Positions 11,543 to 35,147 of a stretch of DNA of 64,000 nucleotides are shown in pieces. The notes beneath the pieces were generated by a model. The model saw nothing but the letters and a program-made list of their open reading frames with translations. It had not been told where the DNA came from and did no database searches. How positions within the stretch are numbered: the stretch's first letter is position 1; every line of letters begins with the position of its first letter. The translations under genes and the position numbers were made by a program. This DNA comes from Globodera rostochiensis (Eukaryota; Nematoda; Chromadorea; Rhabditida; Heteroderidae): the NCBI GenBank assembly GCA_018350325.1, contig JAEVLN010000007.1, forward strand, positions 4,073,804 to 4,137,803, read 5' to 3'.

Positions 11543-12742
11543 TGAATGGATTCGCGCATTGGCTCTAACCCGCTCAAAGGCCACAGGCCAAATGGACTAG
11601 AGTTAGGCAATGTCCGGAAGTCCGGAATCCGAAAAATTTCAAAATCTCAAAAATTTGGAATTTTCTAATTATTTTGATCATCTTTTCGCCATTTTTCTTA
11701 ATAAATTCAAATTTTCTTAGAAAAAAACGCTTAAGCGTCACCGACGACGACCACAAAAAGGCTAAAAACAAAGTTTCAGAGGCTGTGTTAAATGAACAAG
11801 TCCCTTTTATTTGAACATTTAATTTGTAGAAAAAATTAAATTCCTTTAAAATTTCGATTTCCCGTTGCAACTTGAACGCGCTGAGTCATAACTTTCTTAA
11901 ATTAAGTCGGATCGCTTAGCTCTTTTCTATTATCGCATCTGCAGACATAGTGCTTTCGAATGGTGCCAAGATTGCTTGATTTGGTTAGCTAACAAAAAAG
12001 CTATGAAGGTTTTAAAAATTATTCTTAGTGCCAAGATGGGCAGCTCCAAGTTGACCCCGACCGCTTTTCCTACCGTCTCAAGAATTATTTTCAGCACTGT
12101 TTACTGTAAAAGGGTAAGCGACACGGCACAATCAGTGTATGTGTGCTGCACTTTTGACGAAAAGCATTGATTCAAAGTGCAATTTTCCCTATATTATTTA
12201 TTAGTCGGGGGTCATACGCCTGCTGCTGCTGTTTATGCATTAAACATAAATTATACAAATATATTTGTTAAGTTGTGGCTTATTGATTTCACAAGGTTAA
12301 GCCATCCATATTCTCGAATCAATTTTGGCACTTTTCCCAAAATGCCACGACGGGTTGGGGGTGGGTTGGCATTTGGGAGGGGGGGGGGCTAAAAAGATTC
12401 ACTCAACCTTTCTGTGGCCTGCCCTCCCCCCTCACCCGTGATCATCCCATCCCATCCATTCAATAATTTATGCCAAATTTTTTATTATAATATTATAAAA
12501 TATCGAATCCAACAACGGCATGCACTCACAAAGCGGCTTTTTAGAATTTTAACAAAAGATTTTTTAATTTTGATTCAAATTAATTGAGAAAATTTAAAAT
12601 TCATCCAAAACTTAATCAAATTTCTTCTTTCATTTTCTAATTTTTGAGCAAAAAATTTTCTGATTGCATTCATTCAAATTTAATTGTATTAATAGGTAAC
12701 TCAATTAAAAATTAAGCAAAATCACACATTCTCATTGACGCG
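11543..12742. other. Intergenic; repeat remnants only
   Basis: At 11,885-11,995 there is a segment (ATAACTTTCTTAAATTAAG, then ATCGCTTAGC, then GCTTTCGAATGGTGCC) that recurs in the cores of elements near 37.2 kb and 40.3-40.5 kb. The rest is AT-rich with no recognised gene. Confidence 0.4.
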
Positions 12743-14502
12743 ATGGACGCACCCGACTTCTACTGTCTGTGCGGCAACGTTCACGTGCTTGTACGGTTAC
12801 CGTACTCTCTCTCACTCTCTGTTCATCTACAGTGTCCCTAATACCTCCCTATTTCACAGACTGGTGCCAAATGGATCGGTTTGGTCGGCACGGTGGCGTA
12901 CACATTCAGCCTGTTTTGCGCACTGCTGAGCCAATCGTTGCCCATGGCATTGATGTGCATTGTTACCGTACCCTTCTACGTGTTACTACTGTACGCCTAC
13001 AATAGGCACGAGCCGCGACTGTACATCCCGTTCATGGTTGTTAATGTGAGCTTTGTTGGACTTGTGTGCTCATATTTTTTTGTCATTTAAAATTAATTTT
13101 TGCGTTAAAGATCGCTGTTTACCATTGATCAGTACAAAATATCTGATCAGTATTCCAATGTGATCGGTCAATCCAATTATGAAAAAGCAAATTTGATCTG
13201 ATTAGACGGAATTACAGATCTATTGGCAGAAAATTTTCTTAAAACCGAATTTTTTATTTTGTTTGGATTAGGGTTTGGAAATGTTGCTATCGATGTTCTA
13301 CGTGCTGTTCCTGATCATTATGCTGATATTTGTGCCTGAATTTTGGCATCGTCATTTGGTCATCAGCCTTAACGACGGCAATGTTACTGTAGAGGAGATG
13401 GACGAAGGATACGGTAAAATGGGTTTGAAAATGCAAACAACAAATCGCCAATAAAACTGTTCAAAAATTTGCACAGAAATTCGTTTGGTCACCGTCATTC
13501 TTCTGTCAGCGGTTTCACTTCTGCTGGCCTTGCTTGCGTGGTTCCAGACCATTGTTCACTGTGCTTACAGTAAGAAAATAATACTTTAAAATATTTAATA
13601 TACGGTGGTTGTACGGTTCGGATACGGCTTGGACTCGGCCGAGTATCGTGCTTAGCCTGGCTCGGGTATTTGTTGCCCACGGGGCGCCCGTCCGTTCGGG
13701 TACACGCCAGGGATGGGCAAAATTAATCCTGAAATCCGAAACCCGAAATTTCCGAAACCCCAAAAATCCGAAACGATTTAAAATCGGAAAACCCAAAAAT
13801 CCCAAAATTTTACTCAATTTCCGAAATCCGAAACGGCCAAAAACCACGAAATTTTGGATCCGAAATTTTGCCCATCCCTGGTACACGCTCAACCGGACGT
13901 CTGAACCTTTTTGGGTTGTTCCACCTCCGAGCATTTTTGGTCGGGGAGTTTTTCGCCTCCGACATGTCCGTTTATTTTTGGTTAATATTTTGGTGCTTTT
14001 TAGTGTCCCGTTTTTAAACACTAAAAAGTCGAGGGAAGATTTAATTTGTCATTAATTGCCCAACTTTATTCCCAATTAAAGCTTTCACTTATTTAGTTTA
14101 ATTTCTGAAAATGACTACTTTACGATAAATTTATGGTTTCAAAATTTTGAAAGTTTGGGGTTCGGGGGGACGAATTTTTATCCATATTCCCCAAATTTGG
14201 GAACAAACCTGTTAAGCCCCTTGAGCGTTCCGGAAAATTCGGCACTATTTTTGAAGAAAAAGTATTCAAAAAGTATAGAGGCGAATTTTTGAAATGATTC
14301 GGCACGTTTGTGCCGCGCAAGTTCGTTGGTTCCTTTAACCAATTCGATCACCGCCAAAGGCTACATGCGCGTTGAACAGCACACACTGATCCCGCCCCAA
14401 CTGCACCCCGCATTCGTGCTGACCAAGACGAAGCTGGGCTTTGCGGATCCGCACCAGCTGGAGGAGGGACAGGAACAGCAGCGCGAGAGCCGATTGGCGT
14501 GA
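12743..14502 (+). CDS. Four-pass transmembrane protein
   Basis: Five exons: 12743-12790, 12860-13045, 13272-13413, 13477-13569 and 14360-14502, with consistent phases; 203 residues. The N-terminus MDAPDFYCLCGNVHVLTG leads into four hydrophobic helices: IGLVGTVAYTFSLFCALL; MALMCIVTVPFYVLLLYAY; IPFMVVNGLEMLLSMFYVLF; and LVTVILLSAVSLLLALLAWF ending QTIVHCAY. A polar C-terminal tail rich in Gln and Glu follows. Length, topology and the Cys-rich CLCGNVHV start resemble small four-helix proteins common in nematodes and distantly like LAPTM lysosomal proteins; that likeness is an inference from layout. The last intron (790 bp) carries an hAT-like insertion. The short acceptor of exon 5 (CCAAAG) is chosen by phase; the exact joint is the least certain part. 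Confidence 0.68.
13708..13880. mobile_element. hAT-like MITE with perfect 8-bp target duplication
   Basis: Terminal inverted repeats CAGGGATGGGCAAAATT and AATTTTGCCCATCCCTG, flanked on both sides by GTACACGC. CAGGG termini and 8-bp duplications are typical of hAT transposons. The 173-bp interior is made of CCGAAACCC/AAATTTCGG words. It lies inside the last intron of the four-pass membrane protein gene. Confidence 0.85.
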
Positions 14503-15163
14503 ACAGCCCGTGGAATATGATCAGAGGGGCAGATCAGAGGGATTGGCAAAGAAAATCCGAAATTTTCAATTTAAACGATTTTTATTCCCGAGATTTTTTT
14601 TAAATGCCGAATTAGCGAAAAGTTTGCGATCTCTGATATGAAAAATGGTGCCTGGTGTCGTCGCGTGATCGGTGATTAAAAAAGTTTCGTTCCTTTAATT
14701 GTTTGGGATTTTCATTTTATCTGATCACATGTTTTTTTGTTCAAAATTTTTATGTTTTACTTTTTTCTTCTTTTATTTTCTTTTTCTGCAACGACAAACG
14801 ATTAAATTTTAAATTAAAAATGAATACACAGAAACTATTTTTCCACGATTATCCGTCGCTCTCAAATTTTCGTAGTTGGTGCAGATTCATCCGTTTAACC
14901 AATCGCCCACGAAGGTTGGTTGGGTGGTTAATGGTTTAGGTACATTGATCGGGACCAAAAATGTCAGGAAGGCATGTTTGGGGGGTCGGGATTCTTCAGG
15001 TGGCAATGCCGAGGGGGGGGGTCAGATGATAAGATCAAAAAATGTCGGGGACTGCAACGGGGAGGTCAAGCGTGAACGAGTCCAAACGAGTTTTCCTTCA
15101 AACTTAACAATTTTTGGACCAATTCATCACAAAAACTTCTTCAACACGCTTTATTCCTGTGCA
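14503..15163. other. Spacer shared with the flank of actin copy B
   Basis: The stretch with ATGCCGAATTAGCGAAAAG, then GCGATCTCTGATATG, recurs at about 23,585-23,650. The following 3' flank of the actin gene also resembles that of copy B, so the whole block was duplicated with the actin gene. Confidence 0.6.
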
Positions 15164-21038
<5,875 letters not shown>

Positions 21039-22163
21039 TTTGTTCGCTTTGCTCACCGATTAATTAAAATGTGAAAAGCTTCAATTTGTTAAAAATATTA
21101 AATTCTAATTAAAATATATTTATTCATTTCTATTATGTCACTTCTCCCATTCCGATTGCTTCTTTTATTGGTATACAAAGCGTGTCGCTCCCTCTTTTTT
21201 CAAAAAATAAAAACATTTTATTTGTGAAATAAAATCTAGGTGGATGGGACCGTCTTTTTGATTTTTTGTTATTGAACCTTTTGTCCGTGGGACCATTTGT
21301 TAGCATCCCCCCCCCCCAATATTTCTACTAAATTGTGGCATTTCCAATGCTTTTTCGAAATTTTGTGAGAAAGTCCATCCTTGATGACTGACTAGTGATC
21401 GGATTTTAGGTTTGAAAAATCTCGAAATAAGTATGCCACCGGTCCATCGGTCCAGTGATCGATTGCACATCGATCACACTTAGCTGGTGACGGTTGGGCA
21501 ATGGTTGGCAACCATCCGTTGCTACTACCAAAGTGATGGGTTGACGCCACCTCAAAAGAACGGGAAGCGCCTCGGGGGTAGAAGGAATTTCAGAGGGATG
21601 GAGGAGTACGGGGAAGGCTCGGAGATGTTCAAATTTAGTGAGGAACCCGGGCCCTAAGCTTATGGCCACGTCCCTGACCTCCCCCCCCCCCCAAGTCCGT
21701 CGGGCCCCACGTCATTTATTTCAGCGGAAAATGGAAGGGATGGGCAAATATAAATAAATTAGTCATTGGGAGACAGGCTGCCGCCGACGGTGATGAAAAA
21801 TAACTTGGGGACGTTCTGCCCGATCGATCAAAGAAGACTGACTCGTCGCTTAAATGCAATCCGAAGGGGGGGGGGGGGTGGGGGAATATGGAAATGACAA
21901 CATTCATCGTAGAGATCGATTAGACGTCATAATTATCAGTCAAGTACCTATGTGCATTTCACATCATTTTTTGATTCGAATTTTATTGCATTTTTTATGA
22001 AGAAATTTTCAAAAAAACGCCCAATTTTCGTGCAAATTTGGCCAAAACCCAGTTCCAGAAAAACAGGGTATAACTTTAAAAATCCTATCGCTATAGGGCC
22101 GAGATTTTAGGGACTAAAAAACGTGAAATAGGGACTAAAACCCACCAAAATAGGGACTAAAAC
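21039..22163. other. 5' flank of actin A; duplicated at copy B
   Basis: The segment with AAGCGCCTCGGGGGTAGAAG through the poly-C and poly-G tracts (about 21,567-21,905) is repeated at 26,797-27,155 upstream of copy B. It contains homopolymer runs of C (near 21,308 and 21,682) and G (near 21,860). No coding exon recognised. Confidence 0.6.
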
Positions 22164-23017
22164 TAGTGTTAGGCACGGTACGGTATTACCGCGGTATTTT
22201 TCGGTATTTCGGTATTTTGAAAAATGGATACTTTTGAATGATTTCACTCACGCGATACTAGTCTGGTGTTGGTGAGTGGTGTTTCTCTTGGGGAATCAGG
22301 TGTGGGGTCGGATCCGCACCGGTGAAATTATTATTTTTGATTTCGGTGAGCATTACCTACCTATATGGCGGAGAAAACAATTTCTAAAAAATTTACAAAA
22401 TTTCAGATTTTTGATAATATTTTGGTAGTGATGCATGATAGTCTCCGTCTCGAGTATCGACTCTAGAAAAGTCTCGAGTTTTTGGGTCTCGTGGTCGAGT
22501 CTCGAGGTAAAGTATCGGGGCTCGAATATCGGAAAATTTTGGGTCTCGTGCATTACTATTTTGGCAGTATTTACCAATTTTCGGAATTTTAATTTTTGCT
22601 CAGCAATGGGTGAATTTTTAAGGAATGCAAATCTCAGCTTAAAGTTGAGATATTCAAATAAATAAATTTAAAAATGCAAAAAATTAATCATTATTAATTT
22701 AAATGTGTGTCAATTTTTTGTCAAAATTCAATTTTCCCAAGGGGGGATTCTTTTGGGTTCATCAAAACTTGTTTTTCTTCAAACTCAATTGAAATGAACC
22801 CGAAAAACGATGAAGCTTATATTACTCTACAAAACATTGCCAATAATTAATTATAAGTATTGAATAAAAGTTTTGTTCATTTCAAATTGAAATTCAAAAT
22901 TTCCAAAAAAAAAACCGAATACCGGTCGGTATACCGAGTTTTTTTGGTCGGTATTTTTTCGGTATTATACCGAAATACCGATACCGAATACCGAAAAAAC
23001 CCATTTGCCTAACACTA
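22164..23017. mobile_element. Inverted-repeat element, TAGTGTTAGGCA ends
   Basis: Begins TAGTGTTAGGCACGG and ends TTGCCTAACACTA. GACTAAAAC flanks both ends (with one extra base on the right), so it sits in a target duplication of 8-9 bp. The ends are dominated by CGGTATTACCG/ACCGAAATACCG words. A smaller TCTCG-word element (22,424-22,560, ends AGTGATGCATGA / TCGTGCATTACT) is nested inside it, and the whole lies within a TAGGGACTAAAA repeat. Confidence 0.7.
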
Positions 23018-23027
23018 AGACTAAAAC

Positions 23028-23150
23028 CCCAAACCCAAAAAAGTGGCAAAATAGGGAATAAAACCCAAAAAAGTGGCAAAATAGGGAATAAAACCCAAAA
23101 AAGTGGCAAAATAGGGAATAAAACCCAAAAAAGTGGCAAAATACGGACTA
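23028..23150. repeat. 29-bp tandem repeat, four units
   Basis: AAAAAGTGGCAAAATAGGGA plus ATAAAACCC, part of the TAGGGACTAAAA repeat that hosts the element on its left. Confidence 0.85.
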
Positions 23151-24057
23151 AAAAATGTGCAAAACTGACTAAATCCAGTCAATTTTTGCGTGAAACCCTT
23201 TAAAATCCATCATTTTTTATTAATTTCTTCTTACAGACCCTGTTCGCAAAAAAAAAAAGGGTTAAACCCTAAAAATCTCGCCCCTATTGATGACGCTGAT
23301 GATGAAAATATTCAACAAAAATAAAAATTAATGTTCGGCGAAATGTCCGATTTTGGCCTACTCGGCGGAAAAAATGTCAGATTGGACTACAAACGATTTG
23401 AAAAACATAATGACAAATCAAATTTAGAAATCCTTAATTCAATATAGAACAAAAATAATCTCCCATAAAACAAAATTAAATCCTTTTTCAAATTTTAGGT
23501 ACATTTTCCTAATTGATTCACAAAAACTTTCATTTTTTCCCGGCGGCGCTTGTCGGCGGCGCCGTCGGACCATATTTATTCCCGAAATTTTTTTTAAATG
23601 CCGAATTAGCGAAAAGTTTGCGATCTCTGATATGAAAAATGGTACCTGGTGGCGTCGCAGGATCGGTGATTTCGTTTTTAATTGTTTGGGATTTTCATTT
23701 TATCTGATCCAATTTTTTTTGTTTAAAAATTTGTATATATTTTAACTTGTTCCTCTTTGATTTTCCTTTATTTGCAATGACAAGCGGTTAAATTAAAATT
23801 TAAAAATGAAAATATAAAAGAAACAGCCCAATAGATCAAACAACAATCATTGTGGATGAGGATCAATTTTTGCGTGATTATCCGTACTGAAAAGAAGGTG
23901 GTAAAGCAGCGACCACGAGGGTTGGTTGAGGTTGATGGTTTACATTTGATCGGAGGGGGGGGGGGGGTTGAATCGTGAACGAGTTCCAAACGAGAGGTTC
24001 CTTCAAACTTAACAATTTTTGGACACAAACTTCTTCAAAACTCTTTATTCCTGTGCA
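23151..24057. other. 3' flank of actin B; repeats
   Basis: Contains the block also found downstream of actin A (ATGCCGAATTAGCGAAAAG) and a poly-G run near 23,957. No other gene recognised. Confidence 0.5.
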
Positions 24058-24187
24058 TCACCACTTGCGGTACACAATGGACGACCCGAACTCTTTATAC
24101 TCGGCTCTTCTGATCCACCTGAACAAAAAAGTGTCAGTTACTTTTCAACTTACAAATCAGTCAGTCTCCGCCGTCCATGACACAAAG

Positions 24188-24335
24188 TAAAGAATAGGCA
24201 AAATGATAACTCGGATGGGACTCAAACCCAAGACCTCCACCCAATCCGTAAGCAGCTCTTCCAACTGAGCTACCGGGACATCCCTGTCGTCTTCTTTATG
24301 TGTGATCTTTTGCCGCCGCCATAGGCGTTTTAACT
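24188..24335 (-). mobile_element. tRNA-derived SINE with intact A and B boxes
   Basis: The minus strand reads GGTAGCTCAGTTGGAAGAGC (A box and D arm) and, 35 bases on, GGGTTTGAGTCCC (B box). The anticodon arm does not pair and lacks T33, so it is a tRNA-like promoter, not a tRNA. Its flanks match the copy at 16.5 kb. It has replaced the 3' part of exon 7 in actin copy B. Confidence 0.7.
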
Positions 24336-25110
24336 AGAGCCCGGTCGAGACGAGAATCTCATCTCAAGATCTCGAAAAATCTCGACTCGAGATCTCGCTT
24401 CCTTTTGCATACGCTTAGCAATGCCCGAAAACATTGTCGTGCCGCCGGACAGGACGATGTTGGCGTACAAATCCTTGTGAATGTCGTTGTCGCAATTTAC
24501 GATGCTGTTATGGACGATCTTATGAATTCCTGCGCACGTGCGAGACGGCTTAATGGGCCAAAAAAAGTATGTGCGACGGTGATGAGTGGACAAATTTGGC
24601 TCTGGCCATTTTGGTACCGTCATTCGTACTTCCAAATTAAACAAAATTGGTACCATCCTGAATTAGCTTTTTGATCAAGACCCACCGCACCTCGAACAGC
24701 GCCTCGGGGCAACGGAAGCGCTCATTTCCAACCGTGATCACTTGTCCATCGGGCAATTCGTATTTCACCTTCAGAGAAGACGAGGAATCAGCGGTGGCCA
24801 TTTCCTAAAAAAATGCAAAAAGGCAAGATTAGACAACATCGATGTGTGTATTTTTATAAAAAATCCAAAAAATTAAAGATAAATCTGGAAAAAAATATAC
24901 GGCACCATGAATTAGCTAAAATAAAAGCGACCTGCTTAAAGTCGGACGCCACGTAGCAAAGCTTCTCTTTGATGTCCCGCACAGCCTCCCGCTGCGCCGT
25001 GGTGGTGAACGAATAGCCGCGTTCAGTGAGAATATTCACCAAATGTTCGGTAAGATCACGACCGGCAATACCCAAATGCAAACTGGCATTCGAAACCGGC
25101 ACGGGCACAG

Positions 25111-25584
25111 GTACTTGTGGGTTATGTGACCCAAAAAAAAAATTAGTTTTTAAGACGTTTCTGGGGGTTTCCAGTGTCGTAGAATCCAAATCTGACCTCC
25201 ATTTCGGCTCATTCCGAACCCCGAATTCGGATAAATTTTTCAAAATTTTTATGTTTCCCTTATCAGAAGATCGCCACCCCATTCCAGTGATTTCCCTCAC
25301 ATTTTAAACTCGGGAATTAAAGGTCATTTATGCCTGTTATCAATCGGGAGAACACATGCAAATTGGTGTGCAAATGGTGAAAGGGCAACAGCAAATATGT
25401 CACATCGAGTAATTACGATTATGCGGAAAAATAAAAATTTTGGAATTTAAGAAAATTTATTCGAATTCGGTTCGGAGTTCGGAATGAGCCGAAATGGAGG
25501 TCAGACTTGGATTCTACGACATTGGAAACCCCCAGAAACGTCTTTTAAAAAAATTGTTTTTTGGGTCACATAACCCACAAGTAC
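25111..25584. mobile_element. MITE with ~135-bp inverted arms inside an actin exon
   Basis: Arms start GTACTTGTGGGTTATGTGAC and are about 95% identical in inverted orientation (25,111-25,245 and 25,452-25,584). The centre is unique. It interrupts exon 5 of actin B after the EG-C-A codons. A partial relative (GGAGGTCAGATTTGGAATCT) is at about 19,535. The ends begin GT and finish AC, so it is not removable as a standard intron in frame. Confidence 0.8.
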
Positions 25585-25627
25585 CCAGCACAACCCTCGT
25601 TGATGGGCATGGCACACGTAACACCTA

Positions 25628-25807
<180 letters not shown>

Positions 25808-26670
25808 TCAAATTGTTGTTTTTTAAAAAAACAATAACCAATCTTTTTAACAAATATCGCTTAAAGCTTTAAAATTTACCAACCTTTTCACGGTTTTCCC
25901 GGGAATTCAAAGCGACTTCCGTTAGAAGCACCCGAAATTCCGTTGGCTCAACATTTCTTAAAAGACAAATAATAAATATTCTTTTACAGTGTGTAACAAA
26001 AATATAAAGCCCTAAGGCCTGATAGGTCATTCGTCCAAAAAACGCACAATTCGTTTTCGAATGTGTGATGCCAGATCATCTCCATGTCGTCCCAGTTGGT
26101 GACAATGCCGTGCTCAATTGGGTACTTCAACGTCAGAATGCCACGCTCGTTCTGTGCCTTGTACCCCACGTACGCGTCCCTCTGGCCCATGCCGACCATG
26201 ACGCCCTGCTGCCGAGGAGGACGGCCCACAATTGACGGGAAAACCGCACGAGGCTCTTCGTCTCCAGCAAAGCCGGCCTGGAATACTTCTTCTTTTTTTG
26301 AAAAATTGGACTCCCGAAAATCCCCCCAAAAAACCCTTACTTTATCGGTTTACCCCCCCCCCAATTTTAACTACGTCAAAAATCCGGTTCTTTCGGGTGA
26401 GAAAAGACCCCATGCTACCACCAAGCTTGTGGCAAAAATTTGTTGAAATTTCTTCTGGATGAAACGGAAGAGCATTTTGAAATGTCAAATTTGGATTCAG
26501 CATCCTCAATTTACTTAAAGATTCGCAAAAACACAATTTGTTTTTTTGGGGGGGGGGGGGGGGGTTGGGTGTAAAACAAAAACATTAAAAAGGTCCGTTA
26601 AAACTTTTACTTTAAACATCGCGGAACCATTGTCCATTACAATAGCTGGTGGACAGTCTTCATCGCTCAT

Positions 26671-27102
26671 TTTGTTCGATTTGCTCACCGATTAATTAAA
26701 ATATGAAAAGCTTCAATTTGTTAAAAATTTTGGGTTGAAAATTGGTTGAGTATAAAATGACAAGTCTAGCTTTTCTGTCAATTTTTGTGCACGGAAAGCG
26801 CCTCGGGGGTAGAAGGAATTGCAGGGGGATGGAGGAGTACGGGGAAGGCTCGGAGATGTTCAAATTGAGTGAGGAACCCGGGCCCTAAGCTTATGGCCAC
26901 GTCCCTGACCCCCCCCCCCCCCAAGTCCGTCGGGGCCCCACGTCATTTATTTCAGCGGAAAATGGAAACGAATGGGCAAATAAATAAATATATTCATGTG
27001 GTGGGGCAGGCTGCTGCCGACGAAATGATGAAAAATGACTTGGGGACGTTCTGCCCGATCGAAGAAACTGACTGACTCGTCGCTTAAATGCAATCCGAAG
27101 AA

Positions 27103-27136
<34 letters not shown>

Positions 27137-28051
27137 ATATGGAAATGACAACATTCATCGCAGAGATCGATTAAGCGTCATAATTATTATCAATCAGGTA
27201 TGCTTTTCATGACATTTTTTTTGTTCAAAATTTGTTTATATTTTAACTTGTTCCTCTTTGATTTTCCTTTATTTGAAATGACAATTTTTGATTCGAATTT
27301 TATTGCATTTTTTATGAAAACATCTTCAAAAAGTGGCAAAAATTGTTTTGTTACCTGTAATAAGTTTGCTCCTATTAGTCAGGGAGGCCAGATCACCTGC
27401 GACCAAATATGGCAACTGGCTCCAAAATAGTGGCATTTTTATGGCATTGAGGGGTCAAAATAGTGGCTTTTTTATGGCAACTTCTTAGGGAATTTTCAAA
27501 CAAACAATTTTTTTTAGAGAATTTTGCTTCACTTCTGGGGGAAGGGGTCGGCGGTGCCGATAGGCGCCGCCGAGTTTTGAATTTTTAACTCAATTTGTTA
27601 AGAGATTTGCAACCAAAAACTTCAAATTGGCCGAATCATGGAGCACTATTTTCGATAAATTCACATTTTTCCCTCAAAAAATGAAATTTTCACAAAGTTC
27701 AAAAAGGTGGCAAAATTTCCAAAATAGTGGCATTTGCCACTAGCTGCAGAAAAATAGGGTATAGTAACCCTAAAAATCCTATCTCTATTGATGACGCTGA
27801 TGATGAAAATATTCAACAAAAATAAAAATTCGGCGAAATGTCCGATTTTGGCCGACTCAACGAAAAAATGTCCGATTTTTGAATACATATGTTTTAACTT
27901 TTCTTCTACCATTATTTTCTCTTTTTTTGCAACGACAAAGGGTTAAAATTTTTTAATTTAAAAAATGAAAAAAGAAAGAAACAATTTTTGCGCACTTATC
28001 CACACTGAAAAAAGAAAGTCGCTTGGATGAGAACACTTCTGCGCCCGCACA
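26671..28051. other. Spacer between actin B and C; duplicated flank and G32 tract
   Basis: 26,797-27,155 repeats the flank of actin A and contains a run of 32 G (27,104-27,135). 27,430-27,780 has GTGGCATTTTTATGGCA words. No exon recognised. Confidence 0.55.
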
Positions 28052-31303
<3,252 letters not shown>

Positions 31304-32394
31304 TTTTTTTGTCCGTTTGTTTTGTCGTTAAATAAAATAAATATGCCAAATTTAGCACTGTCGCTGAAAATAAAGAGCCATTTGTATAGCAGCAACAAAA
31401 TTGAAACCCCCAACCCATCAACACACTACACTGCACATCAAGCTTAAATGCCAAAAATTGGTGAACATTTCTTCCGGATAAAACGATAGAGTAGTTTTAA
31501 TGTTATCTATTTGGATTCAGCATTTTCAGTTACCTAAAAATATGTTTTTGCCTTTTAAAAAAATTCGCAAAAACAATTTGTTTTTTGGGGGGTTGGGGGT
31601 AAACCGAAACACTAAAAAAGGCCCAACTGATTAATCAAAATGTGAAAAAGCTCCATCCAGACACCTCCCTAAAATCCAGGCCCAAGGTCCGGGTCCATGC
31701 ATAACGAACCAGGATTTCGTTGATAAAAAATAGACCCCCTAAAGATGGTGTTTCTGAACAACAAACAGTGAGAATTTTGGTGGATCTTACCCGCAAATTT
31801 AAAATTAGAAATCGCCAAATTTTTTTAAATAACTTTTTTGACACCACTCCCAATCCGAAAAATTTTTCTGGCTACGCCATTTGGTCGGCGCTCTGATTAT
31901 TCGGCATTTGGCTGTTTTTTCACACTGAACTTTTTTAAAAATGAATTAAATCGCTTATTTTTTTTATAAATGATACTTCTCATTTAGAGCTTTGGTTGAG
32001 TTTTAAAAAAAATTTAGATTACAGAGTTTCCAAAATTACCCGGATAATTCCATCACCGAAACCTTTCCGCATGTAATTTTAATTTAATATAACATTGCCT
32101 ACTGGCGTACTCTCTGAACACAACAAATCGAACTTTTTGAGCAAAAATTGCTGCTGGTTGGCTCCGATAATTTACTAATTAAATTTTGGCGATTTATCCG
32201 CACTGAAGAGAAAACGTCTTATACCAGCGAAAACATATGTCAAGGAGATTTGTTGGATAGCGGAAGAGAGAATAAAATAATTAATTTTGGAAAACAGGAC
32301 ACTTTCACAAAAAAAAAAGCAGATGATTCCTCAACAGTCCATCCGATCTCACTTCCCCGGCCTTATTCTTCAAGCACGCTTCTGCGCCCGCACA
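31304..32394. other. Spacer between actin C and D
   Basis: Includes the copied 5' flank of actin (GTCCGTTTGTTTTGTCGTTA) and actin-like flank remnants near 31,440-31,620. No further exon recognised. Confidence 0.45.

Positions 32395-35147
<2,753 letters not shown>

Noticed and set aside
24188..24335. A genuine tRNA gene
   Set aside because: A and B boxes are present but the anticodon stem does not pair, T33 is missing and the acceptor ends do not match.
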